NCBI GenBank assembly: GCA_011109175.1
Contig: RDEW01000009.1
Span: 1,390,607 to 1,454,606, forward strand
DNA: 64,000 nucleotides
Direction of reading: 5' to 3'
From: Dicyema japonicum
Taxonomy: Eukaryota; Dicyemida; Rhombozoa; Dicyemidae
Shown here piece after piece: positions 46,659 to 58,035 of this stretch. Numbering within the stretch: position 1 is the stretch's first letter; each line of letters opens with the position of its first letter. Position numbers and translations under genes: made by a program. Under the pieces are notes generated by a model, which was given only the letters and a program-made list of their open reading frames with translations, did no database searches and was not told the origin of the DNA.

Positions 46659-46682
46659 CGTGTCCGCCTATGCGGCCTGGAC
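46659..46682 (+). repeat. 24-nt inverted repeat, left arm
   Basis: It is perfectly complementary to 47838-47861. It contains the small hairpin CCGC-CTAT-GCGG and resembles the SINE tail GTCCTGCCTATGCGGAG. The two arms bracket the RT frame and MITE copy 2. Confidence 0.6.
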
Positions 46683-46717
46683 ACTTCCGATGTATCCACA
46701 CTCCATTTAGTTATCTT

Positions 46718-47640
46718 CTATCGTCGGATCCCATTGATTCTTTTCTCTACGATGTTTTTAACAGGAGTTAGAATCATGTCTTCTTCAGTGCTGAGAACAT
46801 CCCAGAGCCTTTTTCCTAGAGCCAACTTTATTGCCGACCTTCTGGTTTTTTCCATGAGAAACATTATTCTTTCTCTTTGGCAAGAGAAAAACCATGCTTC
46901 GCATCCATATTGCAGTTCCGGTAGGATGATCCTCATGAAGATGAACAAAAAGGTTTCCAGGCTTACAAGCAACTTTCTCGTGCATAAGAGTGCTTGAAGC
47001 GCCTTCTTCCTTCTTCGTCTTATGTCCTTCATGAAGGAACCATTTCCATCGATTGCTATCCCGAGGTAGCGCATTGAGTTTACTTTAGGAATCTCTAATG
47101 AGTAAGGCTGCTTCTGATGCCTCCTTAGGCGACTCACTCGTAGAGAGCTGGATTTCTCCGAAGACAATCTCATCCCTCTTTTTGTGCAACAGTCCTGAAC
47201 TTGTCCAATGAATGACATGATCCTTTTCTCCGAAAGAGTTGATTTGCTAGATGTATCTGTGATCAGAATATCATCGACGTATATCAATAGATTTGTGTTT
47301 ATATCCGCTGGAGTTGGAAAATCTGATAGGAATATGTTGAATAGCAGAGGGCTCAGCACGGAACCCTGAGGAACTCTCCTCTTTAGTATGATGTCTTTCG
47401 AAATATGTGCTCCAACACGTACTTGGGAAATCCGCCCTGTTAGGAAATCTCTTATCCAAATGAGAAGTTTCTTTTGGATCTGAGCAGCTGCTAGCCTTGA
47501 TAGGAGTGCTTCATGCCACACACTATCGAAAGCCTTGGACAGATCCAAACATACCAGGTTGACTAGTCTTTTGACTTCCAGACCTCTCAATACCGTTGGA
47601 TGCATCTGGTAGATACAGTCCGTGCATGATTTTCCGGTTG
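46718..47640 (-). mobile_element. LINE reverse transcriptase, long intact frame, 5' cut by MITE
   Basis: The frame is open for about 300 codons: SCTDCIYQMHPTVLRG, then LVCLDLSKAFDSVWHEAL with the first catalytic Asp, RRVPQGSVLSPLLFNIFLSD, and LLIYVDDILIT with the YVDD box. RLSSEKSSSLRVS, MRYLGIAIDGNGSFM and the thumb/connection to RINGIRR follow, stop at 46718. This is RT of the Jockey/CR1 kind with all visible catalytic residues present. The N-terminal endonuclease and RT fingers are missing because MITE copy 2 abuts the frame at about 47640. The apparent ATG lies within the MITE, so it is not a natural start. It is the best-preserved RT frame in the window but still a truncated element. Confidence 0.88.
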
Positions 47641-47775
47641 TAGGAAAAAAAGTCAAGCGGAAAAAAAGTCAAGTTGTCTTTTTTTAGTTTATATCGCATT
47701 TTTGTGATACTACTAGCATCTTTTAATTTTTAAAATTTTTTTCAATACTTGACTTTTTTTCCATTTTTGAAAATT
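47632..47775. mobile_element. MITE copy 2
   Basis: The interior is the reverse complement of the 46200 MITE, and the first end is again GGTTGTAGGAAAAAAAGTCA. The right end continues past the expected terminus into another GGAAAAAAAGTCAAG near 47810. This copy may therefore be longer, or two copies may be nested. It truncates the LINE RT frame. Confidence 0.7.
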
Positions 47776-47837
47776 TTTCCCTTATAAATTTTCGAAATTT
47801 AGCGCAAAACGGAAAAAAAGTCAAGCCCGTTAACGTT

Positions 47838-47861
47838 GTCCAGGCCGCATAGGCGGACACG
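47838..47861 (-). repeat. 24-nt inverted repeat, right arm
   Basis: Exact reverse complement of 46659-46682. Confidence 0.6.
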
Positions 47862-48159
47862 AAGAAAATTTGAATTATTATGTATTGTTTTGAATAGACA
47901 TTTGTGGTATAAGAGATTGAGGGAATCAAAAATGGAATGACATCATTGAAGACGTTAAGGAGTTTATTTAATTCCTCATAGAGTTTTGGACATGTTCCTT
48001 CGACGTGGAACAAGTCATTGTACGGATGATCAAAAGAAGGGAAAGTCTAGTTTAAATTCAGAAAGTTATAAGCCAATTATCCTGGACCAATATTTTGAAC
48101 AAGAATGCTCATTTGACCCTTATGGAAACGGCGATGCATGGCTGAAAGCGTTCTCATCA
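47862..48159. other. Unassigned DNA
   Basis: A reverse ORF near 47880-48010 (EGTCPKLYEELNKLLNVFND) is weakly coding-like. No family is recognised. Confidence 0.25.
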
Positions 48160-48440
48160 TAGTCAATTGGTTCCCATCTGGAACAGAACACCCTCCGAAG
48201 TGGGATAACCATCTGTCTCTGGATCGACCTGTCCCAGCCTCATCCATCCCGTTGTGCATCTGTTGTAGACTGCAAAGGACTTCCTTCGCTCTCTTGCCGT
48301 CTCAACAATGACCGGTCCCGGGGCATGCCTCCATCAACGAGGTTGTGAAGCGCTCTCTTGATGCGCTCGATTCACCATCATCTCTGGAACCGATTGGCCT
48401 GGATCGTGGAAATGGAAAGCACCCGGACGGGTTTTTTGTT
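48160..48440 (+). mobile_element. RLE-LINE fragment (zinc knuckle to endonuclease start)
   Basis: HASINEVVKRSLDALDSPSS followed by LEPIGLDRGNGKHPDG matches HKAINGIVKRALESAGYPAI and LEPVDLDRGDGKRPDG of the 59464 element. Upstream, in a shifted frame, are remnants of the THLDDDTVR and CRCG...HALSC segments. The catalytic lysine/aspartate block after PDG is lost. Confidence 0.65.
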
Positions 48441-48699
48441 GTTTTCCTCCTCTTGTTTTGTTCAGCCTTTTTGGCGACTGGACATTTTCAATATATAGCA
48501 TATTGTTTTGTCGAACCACAATTGATGCAATTCATTCTGGTCCCAGGTGTCTCGCAACATTCGTTTTCCTCTACACAACGGAGACATTCTAATTGTTTTT
48601 TAATTCATAAGAGTATGTTGTATTTGCTTTATTATATATGTGTGCTCCTGATGACGTGTCCCTTAAGATGCAACAACAGTTCAATGCACGTCTATAGAT
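48441..48699. other. Unassigned DNA
   Basis: The 121-codon forward ORF starting at 48345 runs across this stretch in a frame other than the LINE frame. It matches nothing recognisable and is probably fortuitous. Confidence 0.3.
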
Positions 48700-48891
48700 T
48701 CATAAATTAAAATTATTCCAAAGACCAAGGGCAACCAAACTAAAGAACTTGTCTCCAGGTAACGATATTGTCCTCCGGAGAAGAATAGTTGGATACTTTT
48801 GATGCCGGCCAGGTATTGGGCGTATTCTCAGTAAGATGGATACAATGGAGGAAAAAAAATAATTTTTGACAAAATAGCCACATAATACCAC
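48700..48891 (-). mobile_element. LINE ORF2 C-terminal end
   Basis: The reverse strand reads HQKYPTILLRRTISLPGDKF, then FSLVALGLWNNFNL and stop. A run of basic residues then F...A..LWN.. and a stop is the standard end of Jockey/CR1 ORF2 proteins. Confidence 0.5.
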
Positions 48892-49154
48892 ATTGCGCTA
48901 CGTGGCTATTTATAGATTATTCACGAGTTAAAAATAATATACTAGACCATGTGCACGCTCCGGGTTGTCGCGAGCTTCGATTATTTAACAAACGACGTTA
49001 GTCTCTTCTGGGACCTCCACAGCCCGGACTTGTATACTTATTAGAGCTCAATGTTGTATGTATATATGTGTCACGATAACTCAGGTGTCTAGTTTTAATT
49101 TAAAGTGCTTAGGAGATTTGAAATAAGTATTTATCATTGCATTTGTAAGAAGAT
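48892..49154. other. Unassigned DNA
   Basis: No supported feature. Confidence 0.35.
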
Positions 49155-49560
49155 TATTATTACCCCCAGGATCACTGGGTCAAAGAGAAAGAAATAAAAG
49201 TTCTCATCTAACTAAGTGATCCCAGACCGACAAAGGAGAGGACGAGTCGGGCGGGGTCAAGAATGCTCCTTAAGAGTTTCCATTGTAATTCGATTAAGAA
49301 ATTTTCAATGGACTGGATTTTGTGTTCTGGTCCAATTAGCCTTATTGCAGTCTTCTCGATTGCGGATAGTTTCAATGAGGAGAATCGTGAAATCTTTATT
49401 GAGTCTTCTATTTTATCCAAAACAATACTTTCAAGGATTTTTGAGACCGGACTTCGAAGAAGAGTGTTTAAATAAGCAGTTTAAAAAATCAAGTTTTGAT
49501 TTTTTACCCACGTAGGCTGTCTCCCATTCTCCCTTATCTCCGGGATCTCTGGGATCTTTT
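49155..49560 (-). mobile_element. LINE deletion derivative: RT fingers joined to C-terminus
   Basis: The reverse strand reads SPVSKILESIVLDKIEDSIK, a finger block of the RT. Within 15 codons it reaches LSAIEKTAIRLIGPEHKIQS and ELQWKLL, the C-terminal region after the thumb. The whole palm with its catalytic residues is missing between them, without breaking the frame. The 3' end (49155-49262) is shared with 372-480. Confidence 0.65.
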
Positions 49561-49849
49561 ATTAGTGCCTAGAAATGACTAAAGTGGAATGTTTTTTGAA
49601 ATTAGCATTGAAGGTCACGCCACCTGACAGGATGATATTAATCGAAATTTTTAGTAACTCACTCACTTTTTCGACAATGTTTTTATTTGTTCAAAACTTT
49701 TTTAAAATTAAGTTCAGTCCATGTATCAGCGAGTTATGGTGGCACAAACATACAACATTTGAGCTTCAATTAGTAAATGGATTGTTTTCACAAGCTTTAA
49801 TAAAATAATAAACTTTTATTAAGGAATGATAAAAAAAGTAAACGGTTAT

Positions 49850-50125
49850 ATAGCGGCTGCCCTGACTGCGTGACTATTCCCTCTTAGGATAGCGAGCGAG
49901 ATTCGCTCAAATAACCAGCAGCGCTCACGAGGGTCTCCTGTTCGTGTAGCGACCCGATTCCCTAGACTTCGTCATCGTATATATCACCAAGGTAACCATA
50001 CGAAGAGTGTCTTTGGTAAATGGGAAGATTTCCATCCCGTCTGTTCTCCAATTTCCACGATAAAGTATAACAGGTTCGATGTCGAAGGAACTCATCAGCT
50101 TCAAGACCATGTTTAGTGACATCAT
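49850..50125 (-). mobile_element. RLE-LINE C-terminal fragment
   Basis: From 50125 the reverse strand has IEPVILYRGNWRTDGMEIFP (compare LEPVDLDRGDGKRPDGITIF). Within 60 codons it jumps to the 3' end with CWLFER-like codons and the tail GGCAGCCGCTATATA. The middle of the endonuclease domain is deleted. Confidence 0.6.
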
Positions 50126-50549
50126 TTATGGTTACCTGCATGGGAAATCATCCAGGGCTCTTTGCGGGAAAGGGAGTGAATTCATTATCGATCGATAATC
50201 TTCTGGACAAACACATTAGAACCCCATCCAGAAGTGGTGACTCCCCAACCTCACCAGATCTCTTCCCACCTATTACTCCCACAATCACGTTGGAAATCAA
50301 TTATGATTTACATATGGATCACAATCCAATACTCTCAAGAGTCCTGGGAGAACATAAGATGACTAGAACCTTAATTCATGCTCTTAAAAAAATTCACGTT
50401 TTTTTAAATTGTTTAAAACTTATAAAATGTAATTTTTAATCAAAAATATTCTATGAATCAAAAGTTATAAAGTCAAAAAAACGTCCAAATTTTGGGTAAT
50501 GTCAAAAAGTCTTATTAGTTAGCTTCTTTCAACCTCCACGGTTACACGC
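50126..50549. other. Gene-free stretch
   Basis: A 107-codon forward ORF (50116-50439) reads DKHIRTPSRSGDSPTSPDLF and similar low-information sequence. It matches nothing I know and is not supported as a gene. Confidence 0.3.
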
Positions 50550-51650
50550 AATCGACCTCAGCTCGTCCAGATTGTCTCCCGTCTTTAGGCATTTCCTCAC
50601 TTTTTGGAAGTCTTTGTGTAGTATGATTGGGAGTGGATCATTGGTCGGTCACGGAAATATTTCCCCACAAACTTGAAGTGGTCTTCCATCGCCACATTCG
50701 ATGGGGCAGCGAGATCCATAGGCAGAATGTTTCCAAACAATCTCCACCGGCGTCAGTGATCTCCAGGCTTACTCTTGCATTTTTATAAATTCCAGCTTTT
50801 AAGATCCTGGCAAACCACTGCTGCCAAATAACACTCTAAGCTATCTTATGTGAAACGTATCTAGAGCTTTGATTCCGCAATCGAACAGGTCCAAGTACCA
50901 GCATAATATGCTAGAATTGGTTTCACAAATGCATAAACATGCGCATCGGTATATTAACAGCAAGTCCAATCAGCCATCCTTTTTGAGTTTTTGCATTGCT
51001 ATTCCTGAAAGTGTTTTTTATGTCTTATGTATCTCCCAGTGGGGATCAAAGTTTATTAGTATGTCGCCAACGTTCATAAACGATGTTGATTATTTTTTTG
51101 ATTTCGGCTTGTCCAGGTTTACGATTAGGAACTATTCAATCAATTTGTCAGGCACATTTTTCACCAGATGTGAGAGAGCTTCTGCATCCACGGATATAAA
51201 ATCCACATCATCCGGGTACACGACCTCCTCTAATTTTCCTTCGTGACACGTACTTAGATCCAATTAGTGTAACTTAGAGATATATCACAAATAGTAGAAA
51301 GAATCTCCATGAAGAGAACCGATTGTAGTTTTGAAAGGCCTGGATATAGCTCTTCCAATCCTGCCTGACAGATCGGTACTAGATAGCAGTACTCGAATAA
51401 TCCTTTGTAGCGATTGGTCCACAAATTGTTTTAAGGCAACCACTAGCTTTTGTCTGCTACTAGTCTCGAAAGCTCTTGACATATCGATCCCGGATTGTCG
51501 TGGCATTTTTAATATCTTTGAGCTGTTCCACATTTCCACTTATGGCTCCACAGAATATCCGCGGTCGACTTTCCTTCGGGGAATCCACCATAACTTGCTT
51601 ACAGGTATTTTCCTGCAGGATGCTTTAAGCGGTTCAAAGCAACAGATGTA
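50550..51650 (-). mobile_element. RTE-like LINE RT pseudogene
   Basis: From 51540 the reverse strand reads GIDMSRAFETSSRQKLVVAL (D of the first catalytic block), LLSSTDLSGRIGRAISRPFK and TTIGSLHGDSFYYL, corresponding to TNIGSPQGDSLS. After a gap it continues EVVYPDDVDFISVDAEALSH, the YxDD block with a proline in the variable position, then a broken FLIVNLDKPKSKK and C-terminal remnants near 50560-50720 (PLPIILHKDFQKV). Several stops and shifts make it inactive. Confidence 0.75.
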
Positions 51651-51839
51651 AGAACTTTGCGAAATGTGTTTAACAACATGACTGGAAATTAATCCAAAAA
51701 GGCTAAAATCTAAATATTCAAATATTAATTTTTATGATGCTAATAAAGAAACCGAATTTTTACCCATCAAAAAACAAGAATTAAACTAATTAATATCTTG
51801 GATTGTTGAAAAATTCAACATTTGTTTCAATCGTCGAAT

Positions 51840-52985
51840 CTAAAAATAATCATTAATGAACCATTTGAATTTGCTGGCGTTGTTGATTCTTAAAATAATA
51901 TTTAATTAAACCATTTGAATTTGCTGGAGTTGTTGATCTTAAAATAATATTTAATGAACCATTTGAATTGCTAATCTTAAATAACATTTAATGAACCATT
52001 TGAATGTGCTGGAAAAAAGTAATTAAATACATTATTCGCAACTTAAGTATAATCTTAGATTAAACCATTTGATAATTTTTCCCTAACCTTCAGTTGAGAG
52101 ATTATATAAGATCCTCAAAATAATCATTAATCAAACGAGTAGAATATGGTGGCGTCGTAGGATCTCAAAATAATAATTAATTAAACCAGTAGAATATTGT
52201 GGCGTCGTAGGATCTCAAAATAATAATTAATTAAACCATGTGAATATGTTGGCATTGTTGTTTCTTAAAATAATCATTAATGAACCATTTGAATGTTCTG
52301 GCATTGTTGATTCTTAAAATAATATTTAATGAACCATTTGAATGTGCTGGCGTTGTTGATTCTTAAATTAATATTTAATGAACCATTTGAATTTGCTGGA
52401 GTTGTTGATTCTTAAATAATATTTAATGAACCATTTGATTGTGCTGGTGTTGTTGATTCTTAAAATAATATTTAATGAACCATTTGAATGTGCTGGCGTT
52501 GTTGATTCTTAAATTAATATTTAATCAACCATTTGAATTTGCTGGCGTTGTTGATTCTTAAATTAATATTTAATGAACCATTTGAATTTGCTGGAGTTGT
52601 TGATTCTTAAAATATTTAATGAACCATTTGAATGAACCATTTGAATGTTCTGGCATTGTTGATTCTTAAAATAATATTTAATGAACCATTTGAATGTGCT
52701 GGCGTTGTTGATTCTTAAATTAACATTTAATAAACCATTTGAATGTGCTAGAAAAATCTAATTAACTAGATTATTCGCAACTTAAATATAATCTTAGATT
52801 AAACCATTTGATATTTTTTTCCGTAACCACTCCAGTTGAGAGATTATATGAGATCCTCAAATAATCATTAATCAAACCATTAGAATATTGTGGCGTCGTA
52901 GGATCTCAAAATAATAATTAATTAAACCATGTGAATATGTTGGCATTGTTGTTTCTTAAAATAATCATTAATGAACCATTTGTAG
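51840..52985 (+). repeat. Minisatellite of about 45-50 bp units with higher-order structure
   Basis: Units of the form AACCATTTGAAT, GTGCTGGCGTTGTTGATTC and TTAAAATAATATTTAATG repeat about 20 times with small changes and occasional short units. A distinct block (TTATTCGCAACTTAA...TAATCTTAGATTAAACC, then the GTGGCGTCGTAGGATCTC variants) appears at about 52000-52260 and again at about 52745-52960. This gives a higher-order period near 745 bp. Confidence 0.85.
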
Positions 52986-53008
52986 TAATTTCACTCCTAG
53001 ATCCAACG

Positions 53009-55560
53009 AGATTCTCTGTATGTCTGAAACCTAAAGTTACTTATAAATATTTACTTGCGTATCCAGTTAAAAATAAAATAAACCAGGCGATTATCATTTG
53101 AATGAAGCAGAATCACTTTATTATATATATATATCGAAGAATCTTAAATATTTGTGATTTCATAATTGTTATTTTTAGCTATTATCAGAAGCCATCATAG
53201 AATTATATAGTCCTCGTTTGACACATGGAATCTTCCAATAGAATAATGATGAAAATAACATCGAGTTTGTATTTAAGATTTAATAATTAATAATTTTTAT
53301 TTTCATTTTCCATTCTTTGTGAACGAAATATGAATATTTATCCTATTTTTATTAAAAAAAAGTCTATGTTATCCATCTTAAATAAATGATTTCCCGTTCC
53401 ATCAAATCCCTCATTTGTCTGGTGTTCCTGTCCTTCATTTTACTGCACTTGGAGTCTAAATGAATTAAAGGAGGAGCATTCTCAAATATCGAATAATTTG
53501 TTCGTATAGATATTTTCAGAAATCGCTCTTAGCTTAAACAAGATTCTCTGTATGTCTGAAACCTAAAGTTACTTATATATATTTACTTCCGTATCCAGTT
53601 AAAATAAAATAAACCAGGCGATTATCATTTGAATGAAGCAGAATCACTTGATTATATATATCGAAGAATCCTAAATATTTTTTTCTTAATTGTTATTTTT
53701 GGCTATTATCAGAAGCAAAGCAATCATAGAATTATATAGTCGTCAATTGATACAAGGAATCTTCAATAGAATAATGATGAAAATAACATCGAGTTTGTAT
53801 TTAAGATTTAATAATTAATATTTTTTATTTTCATTTTCCATTCTTTGTGAACGAAATTGAATATTTAATTTTTTTATTTAAAAAAAAAGTCTATGTTATC
53901 CATCTTAAATAAATGATTTCCCGTTCCATCAAATCCCTCATTTGTCTGGTGTTCCTGTCCTTCATTTTACTGCACTTGGAGTCTAAATGAATTAAAGGAG
54001 GAGCATTCTCAAATATCGAATAATTTGTTCGTTTAGATATTTTCAGAAATCGCTCTTAGCTTAAACAAGATTCTCTGTATGTCTGAAACCTAAAGTTACT
54101 TATATATATTTACTTGCGTATCCAGTTAAAAATAAAATAAACCAGGCGATTATCATTTGAATGAAGCAGAATCACTTGATTATATATATCGAAGAATCCT
54201 AAATATTTTTTCTTAATTGTTATTTTTAGCTATTATCAGAAGCAAAGCAATCATAGAATTATATAGTCGTCAATTGATACAAGGAATCTTCAATAGAATA
54301 ATGATGAAAATAACATCAAGTTTGTATTTAAGATTTAATAATTAATAATTTTTATTTTCATTTTCCATTCTTTGTGAACGAAATTTGAATATTTAATTTT
54401 TTTTTATTTAAAAAAAAGTTTATGTTATCCATCTTAAATAAATGATTTCCCGTTCCATCAAATCCCTCATTTGTCTGGTGTTCCTGTCCTTCATTTTACT
54501 GCACTTGGAGTCTAAATGAATTAAAGGAGGAGCATTCTCAAATATCGAATAATTTGTTCGTATAGATATTTTCAGAAATCGCTCTTAGCTTAACAAGATT
54601 CTCTGTATGTCTGAAACCTAAAGTTACTTATATATATTTACTCCCGACCGCAACCGGTCGTACTCCGCCGCCCTTCTTATCAAAGGCTATCAAATTGGCG
54701 GAGAATATGACATGGCGGATAACATCGGAAAGTACTTCAGATAGGATCCAGTTCACAAGTGAAGTAATTGAATTCGTAAGACCAAGTCCCTGGTCCTTAG
54801 ATCTTTCAGATGGCCAGGTCTCATTCCGTCGAGCCCGCCACTACTAAGGCAAAATTCCGTATTGCGATGAGAACTTTCTCCGGATGGGAGAGCGACTTGA
54901 AGTAGGTTGTGGGGTGGCAGAGAATGCTTGTTTAGTAAAATATGTTAGAAGTCAGGAGTCGGTTTTCGCGGTCCATAGAAAAAAGTAACTTGGTAGCTGC
55001 GTGGGTACCACCTTCAAATAATTTCGACCGAACAGTTCTCTTGAGACGGGGCACTTTAACTTCCTGGACGATGTGTCTCCCGCGTACGGNTTTTCTTGCG
55101 TATCCAGTTGAAAATAAAATAAACCAGGCGATTATCATTTGAATGAAGCAGAATCACTTGATTATATATATCGAAGAATCCTAAATATTTTTTCTTAATT
55201 GTTATTTTTAGCTATTATCAGAAGCAAAGCAATCATAGAATTATATAGTCGTCAATTGATACAAGGAATCTTCCAATAGGATAATGATGAAAATAACATC
55301 AAGTTTGATTTAAGATTTAATAATTAATAATTTTTATTTTCTTTTTCCATTCTTTGTGAACGAAATATGAATATTTAACCTATTTTTATTAAAAAAAAGT
55401 CTATGTTATCCATCTTAAATAAATGATTTCCCGTTCCATCAAATCCCTCATTTGTCTGGTGTTCCTGTCCTTCATATTACTGCACTTGGAGTCTAAATGA
55501 ATTAAAGGAGGCCCATTCTCAAATATCGGAGAATTTGTACGTATAGATATTCACCAGAAA
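53009..55560 (+). repeat. Tandem satellite, four units of about 528 bp
   Basis: Units start at AGATTCTCTGTATGTCTG at 53009, 53541, 54068 and 54596, with spacings of 532, 527 and 528. Each contains CAGGCGATTATCATTTGAAT, TTATATAGTCGTCAATTG and GTTCCTGTCCTTCATTTTAC in order. The fourth unit is split by a 446-bp segment (54643-55088) and fades out near 55560. It is not protein coding. Confidence 0.9.
54643..55088 (-). mobile_element. RLE-LINE segment inside the satellite, bounded by an N
   Basis: By eye it is about 99% identical to 56698-57144 in the same orientation. The reverse strand carries the start of the RT region (VKVPRLKRTVRSKLFEGGTH) through VIRHVIFSANLIAFDKKG. It interrupts a satellite unit at the run TATATATATTTAC, and the single undetermined base of the window (55089) lies at its right edge. 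Confidence 0.85.
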
Positions 55561-55814
55561 TCGCATACACAAGAGATATATAGTTCGATGAACTAGCTGT
55601 ACACTTTCCTTAGAACCTGGCGAATACAGATCCCGTAAAACATAAGACATATTAGGAGTTGTAGTGAAATTATCATAAGAAAAAAATAAAATGATCATTT
55701 TAATATTTTGTCACCAATGAAAAGAAAATATAATGATTCAGATGTCTTATGCAAACTTTGGATAATAAAAATCAAATTAAATATTAACAATTTATTTTGG
55801 AAAAAAGTTAGAAA
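55561..55814. other. AT-rich gene-free stretch
   Basis: No supported feature between the satellite and the next LINE copy. Confidence 0.4.
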
Positions 55815-57290
55815 ATGATCATATAGCGACCGCTGCGTGGCTATTCCCTCTCAGGATGACGAGCGAGATTCGCTCAAATAACAAGGTGCGCTCAGGGGAT
55901 CTGCTGAAATCCGATTCCCTAGACGACTCAAAAATTCCAGCGTTGCAGGCGCAAGGGAACCAAATGTCTCAACGGTAGTGGAACAAACAAAAATCATTTT
56001 GTAGAAAAGCGAAATTTGCCCGTTTAAACCTCTCGGCCTCCCAGCTGCCGAATGAGCTCTAGAGGCACTTGGAGTAGTTTGAGAGGGGCATACGTATCGG
56101 TGAGGTGACGTTCCAGACAAAAGGTTTCCTGACTTTAAAGGGGAAGATGGTCATCCCATCTGTTCGTGTCCTGTCATGTCTGCAAAGAACGACTCGATAA
56201 CAGAGGGATGTCCAGTGGCGTCCAAAGCTCGCCTAACGACTTAGTTCAAACTCATGACTAGATGACACTAGCCTCCGACAACCGCATTGTCAAGATACCC
56301 TAGGTTAAGGGGCGAGCGCGAAAGATTGGTGATTTTCTCTATTACAAAAAAAGCAATAAAGGTCCAATGGCACTCCGGAATACGAAGGGATTAGGTAGTC
56401 CCAGAAAAGTAAGGATGTAGGCTGTATGACTGATTTACAAATTCGAAAATATTAGGGCTCTCTCAATGCACAACCTCCAGGATATCTTCTTAGACTATTG
56501 AAGGCGTTCTTGATGTCCAGTCTGACAAGGACATGCCATCAGGAATCTTTTATACTGCGGTTTAGGAATGTTCTTACTGAATGGACAGCGGCCTCGCATC
56601 CCAGGCGAACACTGGCGCCCTACTTGAGATGGGTTCAAGAATTGTGTGGAATATAATGTTTGAAGGCAATCTTACCAGCCAGCCTTCTGAAGACAAACCC
56701 GACCGCAACCGGTCGTACTCCGCCGCCCTTCTTATCAAAGGCTATCAAATTGGCGGAGAATATGACATGGCGGATAACATCGGAAAGTACTTCAGATAGG
56801 ATCCGGTTCACAAGTGAAGTAATTGAATTCGTAAGACCAAGTCCCTGGTCCTTAGATCTTTCAGATGGCCAGGTCTCATTCCGTCGAGCCCGCCATTACT
56901 AAAGCAAAATTCCGTATTGCGATGAGAACTTTCTCCGGTTGGGAGAGCGACTTGAAGTAGGTTGTGGGGTGGCAGAGAATGCTTGTTTAGTAAAATATGT
57001 TAGAAGTCAGGAGTCGGTTTTCGCGGTCCATAGAAAAAAGTAACTTGGTAGCTGCGTGGGTACAACCTTCAAATAATTTCGACCGAACAGTTCTCTTGAG
57101 ACGGGGCACTTTAACTTCCTGGACGATGTGTCTCCCGCGTACGGTTAGAAGCTGTAGGCAACTGGGAATGTGAATTCCTCCCATAAAAGAACGAATGTTG
57201 GTCCTCATGGTGGTGAGAGAATCCTTACTGTGATCATCTCGATCAAGTCCCGGAGAGATGCTATCCGTCCAGCGCTCCTGTGATTCTTTA
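55815..57290 (-). mobile_element. RLE-LINE copy, RT start to 3' end, internally deleted
   Basis: In order on the reverse strand: LKRTVRSKLFEGCTHAATKL, VIRHVIFSANLIAFDKKGGG, PVAVGFVFRRLAGKI, CEAAVHSVRTF and LVRLDIKNAFNSLRR, which holds the first catalytic Asp. After a deletion of the YLDD and thumb region come remnants of the zinc knuckle, HPSVIESFF and TTVETFGSLAPATLEFLSRL, then the family tail. Stops and shifts are frequent. It carries the sequence duplicated at 54643-55088. Confidence 0.75.
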
Positions 57291-57351
57291 GATTGCTACA
57301 CGTACTCTGAACTTCCTTAGAAGTGATAATTGTTTCCAGCATCCGCGGTTC

Positions 57352-57892
57352 TCAGATGAAAGGGGCCAGCTCATGACCGTTCGCATTGAGTGGTCTTTCA
57401 AAATGTAAAACCATTAATTCGATTTGTTTAACTGGTTGTCTCACTCCAAGGTGTGTGCTTGTGGCAAGGGAAATATTTCTTCTAGTCTGGTCCCATAGGT
57501 CATATATAGTCATATTCTGTAGTGTATTTAATCGGCTCTCAATTTTCTTTTGGTCATTTATCCCCACCAGCGGCAGAGACCAGAGCTTCTCTGTCATATA
57601 TGCATTTGTTAGTTCCGGGTTCTTTCTAATGAGAGGCAACTAATAGGCACTTTGTTTAGGTCGGGGTTCTTTCTGCCAATGTATTATTTCTTTAGGCAGA
57701 ACTTGTCAATAACCATTTTATTGGCACTATTTATCATCAACCCTCCGTAAGAACGGGCATCATGCAGTAGGGGTTTGTCCTTAGTCCGACAAATGATGTA
57801 CTCATTTTGTATATAATGACACTTTCGTCTTCAAGTTCTTTCATCTGCTCCTGTGGCGACCTAAATGCATAAAGGCAGTGTTTTAGAAGAGG
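57352..57892 (-). other. Unassigned, reverse ORF possibly of retroelement origin
   Basis: A 95-codon reverse ORF (IRKNPELTNAYMTEKLWSLP, then SRLNTLQNMTIYDLWDQTRR) has coding character but no family I recognise. Its place between two LINE relics on the same strand suggests it is a piece of one of them. Confidence 0.3.
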
Positions 57893-58035
57893 TCATTCAC
57901 TTGACAGAAATTGGCCAGTAGTGTTCCCGAACTGTTTCTCCACCCCCCCCCGTCCATGTCTGCCGATGAACGATTTTTCACAATTACGTCGTATCCCAAC
58001 ATTTGCTTTAAGGTCTCTGGCATACACGTTAATGA
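57893..58035 (-). mobile_element. RTE endonuclease remnant fused to R4-like RT
   Basis: The end of the ORF reads MTIINVYARDLKANVGIRRN, then SFIGRHGRG. This matches, with a deletion after NVYA, the endonuclease at 3245-3440 (SIINVYAP, DWNAKVGVRR, STIGRHGRG). It is in one frame with the upstream RT sequence. Confidence 0.6.

Noticed and set aside
50116-50439. Forward 107-codon ORF as a host gene
   Set aside because: No recognisable motif, no splice signals, and it overlaps the edge of a LINE fragment.
54932-55142. ORFs crossing the N at 55089
   Set aside because: They span a probable junction between LINE and satellite DNA and contain an undetermined codon.
51840-55560. CRISPR-like array
   Set aside because: The repeats are contiguous satellite units without unique spacers, and the window is clearly eukaryotic.
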